A stretch of DNA of 64,000 nucleotides from positions 46,454,781-46,518,780 of the forward strand of contig CM067348.1 in NCBI GenBank assembly GCA_034190875.2, given 5' to 3'. A program made the position numbers and the translations under genes. A model generated the notes under the pieces. That model saw only the letters and a list, made by a program, of their open reading frames with translations, was not told the DNA's origin and did no database searches. Shown here one piece after another: positions 25,601 to 39,900 of this stretch (within the stretch, counting starts at the first letter, position 1; every line of letters begins with the position of its first letter). Source of the DNA: Urechis unicinctus. Lineage: Eukaryota > Annelida > Polychaeta > Xenopneusta > Urechidae.

Positions 25601-28600
25601 ATAAAGGAAAATTCGCAAAAACAACAAAATAAATGAAATCATTACCGGCGCAGTGCAATTTTGACTGGAGTGATAAATCATTGTCATGAAAGATCATTAG
25701 AAATTTACCTTACATGTCAAAGGCGGTATTGTAGATCATTTGTATGTTACACTCACATCTGGCAATGAAGGCATATCCCTGCTGCTTTAATGACCAAGAT
25801 GGTTGTAATAAACCTAAGGGTATTTGTCGGTTCCGAAGGCGAAGATAACCAGTGATTCATCTTCCTAGCGTCGCAATATGTGATGCTCATGTTATATGAG
25901 CATCCAAATCTTGCGATTCCTAAAGACAAGGCAATTTGCTCGCATATAATGCTGGGCATCAAGGCGAGAAAAGGATCCACTTATAACCATTCCGGGATGT
26001 CGTAATCGTTATTCATTTAATTGTGTTTGATATTTGATAGTAGTCTATAAACCTTAATATACAAATCATTGTTTAATATGATTTCTGGTTTTAACGGTGT
26101 CAGCCATTGATAGCGACAAACTATCAATACTGATAACGAAAGTCGGTGCTTGAGCTAGTACCATGGAATTATATTTAACTGATACAACAAAAACAAAAAT
26201 AAGAGGCTCATCATTAGTTCCTCTATCGCATCATCGTTAGACCTCGCAGTCTGTTACTGCACAAATATGGTTCCAAATCCACTAAGATGCACAAAGCAAA
26301 TACTGAAAAATATAGTTTGCCTGGCGCCATTAACATCATCATCAGAATAACATGTATAAGTATGTATGTTGAATGATGCCTGCAGCTTCAACTATTGACA
26401 TTTATATCATATATGTAGGCTTTTAATTTTAATAACACTCCAGAGTCAGTGTGTACGCGATGCATTCACCAATCATCATGCGTTTTTTTGCCGAGGTTCA
26501 TGATATGGAGCTATTCTGTAGTAATATTGCATCCATCTTCTACATACGATATCCTTACTAACAATAATACACTATGGATATAATGTTTTGAATTTCAGAC
26601 ACCCCTACTGCATATTATTGTTTCTTGGGCAGCTATGTATTAAATTATGCTTCTTTAAGCAATCGCAATTTCTGCTCTCGTTTATAGGAGTTAGGCATCC
26701 CATTAGGTTAAAGATGCTGTCAGCCTGCAATTGCACTTAAATGTTAATGGTCGGGACAGATAAATTGTGAAATCTATCCCTATTAGCCTGTAACGCGACG
26801 ATAACAATCCACATTGGGATGCATACGGATGTGTTTCTTTAAGGATGTGTTTTTGCATGCCATCGATCGTTGAAACAATTCACGCATGACAATAATGTGA
26901 AAATGTTAGTTGAGGTATAAGTTTTAGACGACGCAAATGTTGTTTTAGTTTGAACCATTCGAGCACAAGCCGATGATTTCCGAACCCGAAATAGGTTTTT
27001 GTATGTTGGACTGATGGCATATACCAGCATCAAACAACTAGCTTGAACACGTGTTTATGCAGCCATAATAAATATATGTTTCAAGTTTGATTATGGAAAT
27101 TATTCCATGATGTTAATGACGCTACGTTTTGCATTCATAGAAATAACTTAATCTTTAAAAAAATAACAAGAAAGTCGAAAGATTGTAATAACCAGATGCG
27201 TCTGATGTAGAATGCCCTCAATACAGTCGTGTACGCTAGTATGCATCGTAGCATAGGCAGTTTAAGGCGTTTGCTTCAGTACCATCATAATTTACGCCGT
27301 TGTACCGCATACAGCTATACTAGAGTAGGCGCATTTGGTGCGGTTTGCACAGGTCTGCCAGCCTTAATCGCTCATTTCAGTGTGGGATGAACAACCACTA
27401 TAACTTTCATAGCTAAATTGTGCATGAATGAGATAAATGATTTAGCGAGAGGGTTCAATGTTGGGCTAGGGATTAAATGACATTTAACCCGCTGACACCC
27501 TAACCGCAATTCAATGTACCACATTGACCGCTGCAAACGAAGCTGATAATATTTTTTTCAATGATAGTTACGACAACATAATATTTGGCGGAAAACTATG
27601 TGGCTGCTCCGACTAAAGATATTCGGCATGTTACTTTGTGTTACAGCAGCGAGTGTGCTTATGTTTAGAATGCTAGGTTATGAAATAAGGCAATTAAAGG
27701 CGCTGTGACTCTTAATGAATGCGAATTAGACTAATTATCAAATAAAGATAATTTTGTTCTAACCGAAGTCAGTACAAGACGTATAACCGCTAGTTTACCT
27801 CTGATATATTAATCCTGATAAACGGTCGTCATACCGCTAGTGGGAAGCGATGAACACAATACGGAGCGCCATGATTCAAAGAAATATATATTGCGCGCTA
27901 TTTGGGGCATTTAATCCAGTTATCATTGAAGCAACAATAACGATGACTTTGACTGTTATTGTTTGACCTTGTTATTAATATCCCAACAGGCTACAATATA
28001 CGATGCTTGGACCTCGTTGTGTAGACGGTAACCTCTATCCACTTTGCCAAATGAAACAATTGGTCTCACCATTAGTTACAGCAGAATTGTGTACATAACC
28101 TTAACGGGTGGTATGAGGCTTAGACATTCTGGAGGCAATAAGATTAAAAAAATATGCCTATGCTTAGAACTCATAGGATAAACATCATTAATACAGAAAT
28201 ACATTACCATTAAACGGCCGTCATGCCACTAGTGGGAAGCAATGTACACAATACTGAGCGCCAATTGGGGATTATATCTAGCTATATCTGCAGACGCAAC
28301 GACAGCGAACAATCTATTTATCGTCTCATGTGCTCATCTGATAATCATTGTCATTTTCACAATTTACTACTGTGGACATTGTGAGGATTGTAACCTCTAC
28401 ACACATAGCTGAATAAAGCAAATACGTACCGAGTCAGAATTTTCCACTTTGATATGTTTTTGTTGGGTGTCAGGGGGTCTTATGAGAACAGAAAACCATT
28501 TGGTGTGAACCGTAACACCTTTTTGACGTCTTATTGAAGGGTGCGAAACATAAATGATATTCGCTATTACAGCCACTTTGTGTTGCCAAAGGATCGTAAC

Positions 28601-28939
28601 AACCACCTCTGGGAAAGATGTCACATATCGATGCGCTGTAGATAATACTTCCTTTTAAAAGGCTTCATAGCGCAAACATCCTATGACATCCCCATTTCAA
28701 TTGAAATGACCTTAGCGAGCACTTTTCAAAAGCCCTCTGCTTTTATAGTCGCATAGGTAGATCAATGTATAAACCACCTTTGAAAGGCTGGTGGCGAAAG
28801 ATGTCAAGCTACATAGTTTCGATTGCGTCCAACTTTCGGCCGTCTTGTAAATCTCGTCTAGGTTGAATAGTGCTTATTGTGTGTGCCGAGCGACAGGTAT
28901 GACATACTCATGAATGCTTTCCCCGGTTTCATTCATTAG
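22607..28939. other. AT-rich, decayed sequence, no gene recognised
   Basis: Only short frames occur. A few look protein-like but are broken: minus strand 23850-24041 and 25753-25980. A weakly conserved direct repeat of about 220 bp lies at about 27822-28040 and 28212-28430 (shared core CTAGTGGGAAGC, then ACACAATAC and GAGCGCC). No splice pattern, RT or transposase motif was found. It may be part of the same decayed element as 28.9-35.7 kb. Confidence 0.5.
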
Positions 28940-29928
28940 CATCACCCTACGAGCAAGCTGAAACGTGATGTCCTCTAACAGGGTAACTAGTTAACTATGT
29001 ATCAACATCTGACCAATCCTCAAAGCGGTGAGGCTGTGTCCCTGCATAATTCTATTTGCAATATTTCACCTGATGTATTTGTAAGCCTTTTATCACTAAC
29101 GCATAGTGTGGGTTGGTCCAATCTTGATTTAAATGAGATCATTGCATGGCGTCAGAAACTACGGGAAAAGGAGAAGCTATCCAATTAAACCCCTGCCTCT
29201 GATGTTTCATCCTTCTTCAACAGTAAATTACAGCATAAGATGTTAGGTTCGAAGTTGATGCTATTAATGGGGTTATTACCCTCACAATTCGTGATGGGAC
29301 TGCGCTTTTAGACCATGGAGCTGTGATGATCATGTGTCTGGATGACGGCAGTGTTAGTCGGTGGATTTATTCAGGAGATTACACGTGTGACCGGCCCGTC
29401 AATTATGACATTTCCATCGACTTTTATGATGATCTCGATCATGTCAGTACTAGGCACAGCATGTTAGATGGTGCCCAACTACGCTGATTGAAGTTGTGGG
29501 CTCAGCGGGTGGCTATTCAAGTGATAGACAAGAAATTAGCTTAACATGCGATGTAATAAGATCCACGGGCTTACGGTCCCAATATCAACAAAGCATCCTG
29601 CCAACAAAAGGTATTAAGAATCTAAGCCAACTTTTGATGAGGTGTTCTATCCGTTAGAGGAAAAATGAGATCTAAGCTGGAGCACACAAGGCCTACACTA
29701 ATGAAATTATCACAATTAATAGTTTACCAAAACTAACTGTATACAAAATCGCTTCGTAAATAAGCCAATATCATAGTTAGTTTAACATGAATACAGCGAT
29801 AATGGCTGTAAGACCGCAAAATCTAGTCACGTAACATCCTAATCTATCTGGAATTGCACATGCATTAGCACCTGTCATTAACGTGTTTGATAAGCGTCTT
29901 GCTATCAGAGCAAATGCCATGAATCCAA

Positions 29929-30129
29929 TTGGGTCTTTGCCATGTTTTTTGTACTCGACAGTTTAATGTTCAACAATGGTGGTTGATTGCGTTGGCAGAT
30001 AGTGCCTACCCTTTAATTGTTTTAGACGTATCAATAGCTCGTGTCATTTTGTTCTATCTTATTTCACACAATAATAATATGATAACTGCCGATATGATTT
30101 TTCTGACGATTGAACTCATTGCTCGTTAA
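29929..30129 (+). pseudogene. Unassigned conserved ORF, copy 1
   Basis: A 66-codon frame whose C-terminal part is shared with the frame at 33642-33923 (both contain AYPLIVLDVS and MIFLTIEL). The DNA is roughly 88 percent identical by eye over about 190 bp, and both copies stay open to their stops. The hydrophobic, helix-like composition gives no family. It is probably a fragment of a larger protein. Confidence 0.4.
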
Positions 30130-33100
30130 TGTTAATGTGACGTAATCAAGAGTGAACACGACATTATTTGGACAAGTGGTTATTACATACTCAAACTATC
30201 CTGATGAGCGTTCAGGCATTGCGTGTCTCTCTTGAAATGGCCAATGTCAATATCCTTCCATCATATCTACGTGCTCTCCGTTTATTTTTACCTATACTAC
30301 AAAAAGAATAAAACAAATATCTAGTGTACTTTTGTTGGGACGCATTGGTCAACTTAAATAACTATTCGGAATAGGTAGATGTATTGGTAAAAAATTCTGA
30401 AATTTGTTTGCTACAAAATACACTATTATACTCACCATTATGAGATAATTGTGTCATTTTTCGAATATTGTTGAAATGTGTTTGAATGATGATAATTGTT
30501 ATTGCATATGGGCCGGTTTCCTATCTACTTGAATATGGTAATAAACAACTGTTTGTGTGACACATTAAGGGCATGCCCTGTCGATGTCTTGTCAGCTTGT
30601 ATTTCGGATTATAAGCAGACTACGACCGTCATGTGCGATTTTTAGTAGTCGCTATACTTATTTATCAAAGGTCAGTTTGGCTAGCATATCATGCTGTGCT
30701 CGCAATATCCGAGGGTTTATTATCGTGTTCAGTTGAGTATTAAGTTATGGATACTAACAACTCTCAGCTAGAGGAGGCGTTGATGCGTGTTTACGACATG
30801 ATCAACTGACTGAGGATCTTCAAACATCATGCCGCGTCCATAATCGAATAAACACACCAGTTAAGAAAACTCACGTCAATGATTATTTTGATTCCGCTAA
30901 TATTCGAATCAAATTGAGTTTTAGTGGCATCATTTTATAGCCAATAGATAAAATTTGATCTATTTTCAATGCAAGCAGTGGTCATAAGCAAGTGAAACGG
31001 CCATGTCTTGTTTTTCATCAGCCCTGTTTTTCTTATCGAGATGGATGTATCTAGACCATGACTCTCCAAGTTAGTGCTCCTATTCCAATAGTATAACTTT
31101 CCACTTTCTGTTGAATGGTCATGTGTACTGACACAAGTCTAACCTAGATTCTCATCCATATTAAACCTTAAATAGCGTGGAAGTTTATCATTTGAACATC
31201 TGATCGGGATTAGTTTGTAAAACTGATGGGTAGATGTTTAGTCTATATGAATTGTGGACCTTACTCCGTCGTTCCTACATATTAATGTTACAGGATACTC
31301 GTTTGCTTACACCCTTGATCAAATGTTGTTAGCCTACTCTGAAATAACGATAGGATAAGATAACATTTGATGTGCATGGCCGTGTATAATACTTATATAT
31401 GTGCACTCCTCTGTCGCGTTAATGGGTCAATCGTACGATTAGTTATGCTGCTGTTATTTATATGACTACGCCATGAAATTTCGAATACGTCCTTGGTTAT
31501 CCTCATCGTCAAGTTAAGTATGCAACTCTAGGATATGAATTGGTTCCGTCCATCACGTCGATTGATGCCAAGAAGCTGAACGTTTCTAAGCAAGTCAATA
31601 TTATCGGTAACATCACTCACACATAATCTTCAATAATAGATGAGCCGGTTCTACGAATCAAACTACAGAAGATAGATAAAATCGTGCTTGTCTTTAACAT
31701 TGTCTAACATGAGCAATCATATCATGTCTAGCAAACAGCTGTCACATATCACATTATGCTTGCCGCATACCTTCCCGCCTTCGTGCCGCAATCTCTCACC
31801 ATTTTTCATGGCAAAACACCACCGTCCTCTTAAGCACTTGGTAACAAAAGCAGCATTTCGCCGTGATTGCAATTAGCATCATTTGCAAGCAGTTGCAGCT
31901 TTGCTCTATTTTGGTATATGTGCGCCTTGTCGATATCTGCGCCGCTAGATACCGACTCTCCCACATTATCTCTTTATTTAAGCCATAATGTGCGTATACA
32001 TATTTAGTATCACTTTCTCTTTTTATATTGCGCGGCGTGTTTTGTTTCCATATACGATGACTGCAATAGTCCACATAGAAGATTGACCATATCATCTGTT
32101 TGCTGAGCTATCCGCAAGTTAGCAAATGTCAACGCTATATGCAAGAGTAAACAAGAAATGCTTTGTAATGCATTTTTTGGTTAATGTTTATTGGACGTTA
32201 ATAATCAGCACTAGGTAATCTATATACGTGGCTAATAGCCGTCTGTGACCACGTGTTATTCGTCCAAGACTAATCGGTGCAGTTATCCAATTAATTGCTT
32301 GAATAACTCATTCAGAGGTATTATACTTTTACAATCTCTATCCAACATCGGTTTGTCTGCACTTTACTGTTTCAAAATTACCGCTGTCACCATGTTAATG
32401 GGCTTGATTATTTTCTCCAATGAGCAGCTCCCAATAAATACGTGAATAGGTGGGCTTTCTTATGGGTGTGAGCAATTTCGTGTAAAAAGAAAATTTCCAA
32501 TCCGGATGGTGCCTCCCAATACTCCATAGAAATACCCGTATGTCGCCATTTTTTGAAATTTGCCATTCCTAAGATTCGCGGATATATTCAAAAATGGTCC
32601 AGATCTCGTATTACCTGACACGGTCGTCATTTCACTATCCTTCTGTGTATTTCACTCTCTTCTGTCATATGCAGGTATGACAAAATTGAAACATAATATG
32701 ACAGTCCTTACCCACCCATGTACAGCCAGAACATAGCTGCGGTAGTGGATAGGATCATATATACCAAATGTCACACGATGAAAACCACGAATTTGCGAGC
32801 GGCATCGGTCAAATAGGTCGTACTCAACTCCTACAGCGTAGTGTTTCTAAGCCTGAAAAAGTCCCTTTACGCAGAGACTTGTAATTAGTCGATTATATGT
32901 GCGTTATGCGACCGCCACGCACAGGAGCATGCGTGATTGATTGGTCATAGCAGGGTTTTTCCCAAACAAGAGTTATAGCATTACGGCTCTTCGATTCCCT
33001 ACATTTATGGTGTTGAATTTCAACGAGTTTGAAGGAAATTGTATGCAAGCCCACTATATTGTTTTACCCATCCACTTTTGGGGATGGTGGATTACGACAG

Positions 33101-33641
33101 CCTATATTGTTCAAAGGCATGTTGCAATTCGCACACGGAATCAGTGCTATTATCCATCCGAGCTATTTAATGGATCCACTAGAGACACTTAATATGGAAC
33201 ATTACTCCGAACCACTCGGTCTAATGGATCTGAAGAGTAATTCCTCCTCATCCTTGATCTCATTTGCGTAGGCTGACCTCGTTGGGCAATATGCTAGGCA
33301 TGGAAAATGTTTTTTCGTTAATGATGACAGCTTCATCTGTGATGAAGGTCATACGTAAAATAGGAGAGTCACATTCTCAACCCCGATCGCGTTTTATGCG
33401 AGTATTGAATATATACCTAGCACCTAAACTGATGTTGATAATATTGCAACATGTATAGCGATATAAAAGCATATTAAATATCCTACTAGGGCAGACATGT
33501 TCAGCGGTAAGTATGCAGCATTTCATGCGTTATTAAAATGGAAAGTTAACAGTTAACCATGAATTATTGTATACCAAATTGCATCGTAAATAAGCTCTTA
33601 GCTATATCAGAGTTGGTTAAACATGAATACAGCGATAACTG

Positions 33642-33923
33642 TTGTTAGTTTCCGCATATAGTCACGTACCATCCTATTATATCTTGAATTTGGTACTTAA
33701 TGTCATAGCGACATGTTTACCGGCTCTTTGTCATGCTTTTTGTACTCGACAATTTAGTGTTCAACAATGGTTGTTGATTGCGTTGGTAGATCGTGCCTAC
33801 CCTTTAATTGTTCTCGACGTATCAATGGCTCGTGACATTTTGTGCTATCTTATTTCAAACAGTAATAATATGTTAACTGCCGCTATGATTTTTCTAACGA
33901 TTGAACTCATGGCTCGTTTCTGA
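33642..33923 (+). pseudogene. Unassigned conserved ORF, copy 2
   Basis: A 93-codon frame paralogous to 29929-30129, extended upstream by about 27 residues. It lies in the second copy of the duplicated module, where other frames such as the one near 34430-34560 carry stops. No function is proposed. Confidence 0.4.
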
Positions 33924-35687
33924 TAATGTGACGTTATAAAGAGTGCACACGACTTAGTCATTTCGACAAGTGGTTTAATAAAGGCTCAAACTACCCCGAG
34001 GAGCTTCAGACATTGCGTGTACCTCTTGAAATGGTCAATGTCAATATCCTTCCACCATGTCTACGTGCGTTCCGTTTATGTTTACCTATACTAAACAAAA
34101 TAAAACCAATATCTGGCGTACTTTTGCAGGGGCACATTGGTCAAGTCAAATAACTACTCGGAACAGGTAGATGTTTTGCTCTAAAATTCTGATATAATTG
34201 TGCTAAAATACTATATTATTCTCAACATTATGAGGTAATTGGCTGTTTCTTGCAATGCTGTGGAAATGTTTTTGAATGATGAGTGTTATTGCATTTGTTT
34301 CGGTTTCTTATCTGCTTGAATATGGTAATACACAACTGTTGGTGTTACAAAATGACTGTCATATCATGCTGTGCTCGCAATATCTGAGGGTTTGTTCTTG
34401 TGTTCAGTTGCGTCTTAAGTCATGGATACTGATCACTCTCAGCTAGAGAAGGCGTTGACGCGTGACTACGACATGATCAACTGACGGAGCATCTTCAAAT
34501 ATCACACCGCATCCAGAATCGAATAAACCCATCAGTTAGGAAAGTTCACGTTCACATCGACAAGTTAAGTATGCAACTCTAGAATGTGACTCGGTTTTAT
34601 CCCATCACGACAATTGATGGTCAACAAGCTGAACGTTTCTAAGCAAATCAATTTTATTGGTTACATCACTCACACATAATCTTCAATAATAGACGAGCCG
34701 GTTCTACTTATAACGTGTTCTGACGCAGCTATGCTTACTAAGACGGCGTCCTCGTCCGTTGTGTAACCTCGTTACCTCGTCCACACTAGGAGCAGCAAGG
34801 TACCGTTTAGCACCATTACGATTTATATATTGAAATCCGTGCAGGATTCCTGAAGTTTCCCCATCCATAATAACATATGCATATTTTCTACGGGTTTTAG
34901 AGAAAAGACATTCCCTATCTTAAAGAATGTAATTGGTCCGTACGCAATGTATTTCAGCAAATATCTTCAGTACGTGGTCATCAATGATTGTTGAAGTTGA
35001 ACGGCCACGTTATGACCAATCCTTTGCTTGGTAAGGCTGGAAATAATTTATTTAGAACCATTGCCTTTTATTGACACTTATGCTGTTTCGAAATCGAAGG
35101 TCGATGCTCCTAAACAAAACACCCATTAGACCAATATTTATATACCTCTTAAAGCCACCCACAATTGCCATCACGTTAGTATAGTTCTTCATCAAATTAG
35201 TAGCAAGGATATGAACATTACACCAGCGTGTTTTGTTTCCATATACGACGGCTGCAAAAGTCCACGTAGAATATATCATCGGTTTGCTGAGCTATCCGCA
35301 AGTTAGTAAATGTCAACGCTACACGCAAGAGTAGAAGCGAAATGTCCCAAGTCGTTTAAAGAGAAAACACTACTCATTAGTAACGCAATTTATAGATGCT
35401 AGACATCACAGCTAACCACTGTATTATATTACCGAGACACATTATCTCACATAACATAGCTATTGCTTATCACTTAACTCACAATAAGCGTCGGCTCAGA
35501 GACGCCATAATGCTAACAAGACGTTTTAGTGTTGACTAAGTCGTTTACGTCAGATACGCAGCGCTTGATAAACACTCATGGCTGCTAATGCGAGCTACGT
35601 TTCAGCATGTGGTTGTTATTGCAGCCTAATGGGAAGATAACTCGTTGACAAATGAGCACCAAGCGCAATAATGTAGGTTAGTCTTGT

Positions 35688-35833
<146 letters not shown>

Positions 35834-35837
35834 CGAA

Positions 35838-36228
35838 TGCGACCATTTTGGACATTTAGCAAAAAACCAACCATTTTGGGACATTGTAAGCAACAAAACA
35901 TATGCTTAATAAGATGATCATTTCTTGTTTTATGGTGGTCTGTGAGTAACATATGTCGGTTTCGTAAACTTTTTTTAGATTTTCATTGTTTTATTAAGCT
36001 TATATATTTTGTGTACCAAAATGGGCGTTCCAAAATAGTTAGGGTATGAGGGACATGACAAAAACGGACTATTTTGGAACATGACAAAAACCGACTATTT
36101 TGAGACATAGCAAAAAACCAACTATTTTGGGACATAAACAAAAAACGACCATTTTGGGACATAACAAAAAAAACACATTTTGGGTCATAACAAAAACTAA
36201 CCATTTCTGGAAATGACAAAAAGTTACA
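35838..36228. repeat. ~30-bp minisatellite with CATTTTGGGACAT core
   Basis: Imperfect units of about 28-32 bp, built from CATTTTGGGACATAACAAAAA variants, occur once or twice at 35838-35887 and about seven times at 36018-36228. Open frames with repeated SQNxxF-like peptides on the minus strand come from this repeat and are not credited as a gene. Confidence 0.85.
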
Positions 36229-36930
36229 GCTATTTTACGGCAGTGTGGGGAGCTGGTTGTGACGGTTTTCATCTATGCCATGGAATTTCGTCACTCTCTG
36301 TATAACGGTGAATCTTTATTTGAAATGGTAATAAGCAATGGCGGTTTAAGTTAATGGTTAGTGTCATCAAATTTTAACTACTTTGATCGTGCACTTAAGG
36401 GGCGATCCATGTTTAACTACCAAGATTCATTCATTTCATATCGTGAGAAGTACTATCTAAAGTTATGCAAACATTGAGGAGCAGAGGTTCTAATTGTCTG
36501 ACGCTTCCGAGTACCGGGCCCGCCGCATGGTTATACATATCTAGACCGAGATAAGCACACTTTGAAACTTGAAGTTGTTCTGAAACTTGTGGGATGGAAT
36601 GCGCAGTACGTGGCGAGAGTCTGAATATGAACTTGACAGGGATAGGCTTTCTTATCATTGAGAAAACGCGAACTAGTTTAATAGCATCCCACATCCCTTC
36701 CACATACTGAACGCACCTTCGCTAAGTGAACTTCTATTTCCAAGTCTTGCACCCACTACGCACATATATTTTATCGAATGATCATCATCTACTACTAATA
36801 TAACAACAGCTATAATGAAACATTATTGTGTCTTTAACAGAATAAGCGGGGCATGTATTTTATTATGTCTTTAACTATAAAGTGATTAAAAAGGTCGTTT
36901 GTATGACAATAATACATGTTTATTAACATT
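36229..36930. other. Intergenic stretch downstream of the SET-recombinase gene
   Basis: A 90-codon minus-strand frame (36431-36703) has no recognised motif. AATAAA on the minus strand at 36924-36919 lies 7 nt beyond the stop of the upstream gene. Confidence 0.45.
36919..36924 (-). terminator. AATAAA poly(A) signal for the SET-recombinase gene
   Basis: The signal is on the coding strand and begins only 7 nt after the TGA stop at 36933-36931, which implies a very short 3' UTR. The hexamer is common in AT-rich DNA, so support is moderate. Confidence 0.5.
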
Positions 36931-39900
36931 TCAAGCATAATTGAGGTTTCTTCGCGAAGCCCATTGATTCTTGCGCTGCTCATTCATAATCTTCGTTCGA
37001 ACTTTAAAGTAAGGAATGTCCCATCCGTTGGCGGACATGAAGTTAAGAACTTCTTGTTTCCCTGAAAAAAATCAACATATTGTTCACATATTATGCCAAG
37101 AGTTCTAGATTATGTGCGAAGTGGCATGCAATAAAGTAAAGGTGTATAACTATGCCACCGCTAACCCAGAGATACTTAACAGACTAAAATGCTTTATTAA
37201 AAAGCTTTATTAACAATTCAGCCTGCACAACAACTATGCAACAATTATATCAAATTGAACTACTATATAAGAGATACTGGGAATTATCTTTCTGTAAAAT
37301 TTATTCTGATTATTACAATATATTTTGAAGAATATGTATCATACCTGAAAGTTGTTTCTTTGGACTGGGGAGCTGAATATAACTCTGAAAGGCCCGTTGT
37401 ACAGCTTGGGTCTGCCTTGCGTCCCATTTGAAGCGTTCTGCAGGTGCATTTATAAATTGTTTTCATATGTTATAGCTGACTTGAAATGACTTTCATAATA
37501 TAGGACAGGCCTCTATAGAATGTGCAGTAGGTAGTGCTTTTTATGTGAAGGTCACTTAACTAGAATTCATTTATGATGCACAGAAGCCTTTCGTTGGGTT
37601 ATACCTTGTCATAAGTTAACAGATCATAGAGGATGAAAAATACTCACTTGTATCTTTGATGCTCGAGACTTCTTGCTCTGACTCTGAGTCACTCGAAATC
37701 AAGTGATTGTTGTTGGCATCTTTACGGCATGGCTCTACAGGACTTGTTTTACCGGGCTGACCCATGGCACAGCTGGTATTTGCTTGGGCACGAGGTTCAG
37801 TATCTAACAAACAAAAGCACACATATAAAGCAAGCACAATTAACAACATTCTTTGTAACAATATTAGCTAGCCTAGCTGCCTATGTAATAACGTCAGAAG
37901 TGAACAATTAACCGTTTTTCACAAATGCATGTATCGTTGTTATTGAAAAATACTTCAACATATAATGTCATTTAATACAAGCAAACCAACCGTCTGTGTC
38001 AAGACAGTCCATTTGGGCCAGGTACACGCCCACTTTGGTTATGGCCAGTTCAGGCAGTGGTCGCTGATACGTTCCCATGTTGACGTCTGATGAATGGCCA
38101 AGGTGTTTATAAAAAAGGCCTCTCTCTGCCTCAGAAATTTCTAAGCCAGCATACAGCGTAGACAACCTCCCTCTCTGGTTAGTGGCATTGATGAGGGCAG
38201 AGTCGATATTGGCCCTCCGGCACACATCCTTGGTGGCATCCCACCCACCCACATGCATTTTTGAGTTGAGGTTGGGAAATATAAATCGGTTGGAGTCCGG
38301 TATATCAGCTACAGATCTGACTGCACTGTCAACTAAAATGTTTAACGCCTTCATACAGTCACTTGGGACCAAAATGCTCACAAGGTGGTTTCCTTTCCCT
38401 GTGCTGTACATTATGTCCATTTTGTCAAACAGTTTCTGATCTTCTGTGGACAACGGCTGGAGACCTTTTAAACCCTTCCACTTCCCTCGCTCCGTCCACT
38501 GTTCAATTGTCGTTCGACATGGCTCTCCTCCTCTACGGGCATTAAACAAAGTGAGCCGACTGCAAACAAGATTCCGGAGCTCCACGAACTCTGATTTTCC
38601 AATAGAGGATTCAGAAATTGCTTCAATCGTTGAGATTGTATGATTTCGCAATTCTTTCATATCCTCCTCACAGGGAGTTCTTGACGGTAGCCTCAAACGT
38701 TCCTGACGGGATTTGTTAATTAGATACTTTGCGTCTCCAAACACAAGATTCTGGTGATGCTTGAGCAATGTCTGAAAGTGGGCCATTTCGGTGACAACCT
38801 CTGTGCCTGTATCACCCGGCAGAGTAAGAGCTTGACCCTGAAGAATCTCAGCAGCTTTGAGCAGCAAATAATATACCGAGTTCTTTAAGCCATATTTTAC
38901 GGCTTGACTATCTGACTCATGGAGAGTTACCACATCTATGGCTTCCCGTAGTGGCTGCCAGTTGCTCCTTTGGAAAATTTCTTTGACCTCCATGGCATCT
39001 TCCTTAATATTTGCGAAAGCAATATATATTCGAGATAGTAGTCTCATATCTGCCATCACAGTTTTCCGTACCTCATCAGTCTTGTCCACTTTGCTTTTAT
39101 CTTTCATCCAAAGCTGTCTGCCAATCAGTTGTATGGTTGAATCTGAACGACATAAATGGCCCACTTGGTTCTGCTGAAAGCTCTGTAAAATTTCGCCAAA
39201 CTCGGTCTCGCCCTCTTTGTGAAGAATTCTCACAGCAAACTGGTGCGGTCTTTTCTGACAGTTTTTGGTACACTGCCTCTTGTGACGAAAGAAAAATCGC
39301 CGACTGTATGCGCCTTTACAGTTAGTACAGTGCACAGTTTCGGATGGACTATTGCTTTTTTTGATTCGCTGAAACTGAGTTTTCTTTTAGTAGGTCTTTG
39401 TTTGCCATCAAAATGCCTTGATTCCTTATTTTAGCGAACTCTCGCCGCTCTTGCAGTGCAGGTAATTGAGCATCAATAATTCTTTGAATCTCTTGTTCCC
39501 TTGAATGCATATGACGGAGATGCCTAGTTAGCTTTTGCTGGGTAATACCGCAGTATGGACAGAGCCTGGATAATCGCTTGTATTTTGGATGTGCCTTTGG
39601 ATTGTCTGTACAACACACACTTAATTTGAGCAAGATCATATATAATAGTTCATTGTAAGGAAGTTTTGTCACATGAGTGTATACTGATAACCAAGTTAAT
39701 GTTATACGATTCTACACAACTAGGATAGATAGTTACTTTACTAAGTATCTTTCGCTAGCATGGCACCGCTGGCTGACACTTGGAGGAGCAATCTTCATTG
39801 CATTCGTTTCGTGTGGTAGGATTTAACAATAATGCGGAGTCATCTAACACAGTACTGTAGGTGGTGGCGGTGGGGGGAGGGAGGGGGTGATATCACCTCT

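Noticed and set aside
35983..36272. Frames with repeated SQN-type peptides
   Set aside because: The periodicity equals that of the ~30-bp minisatellite, and there is no start context or splice support.
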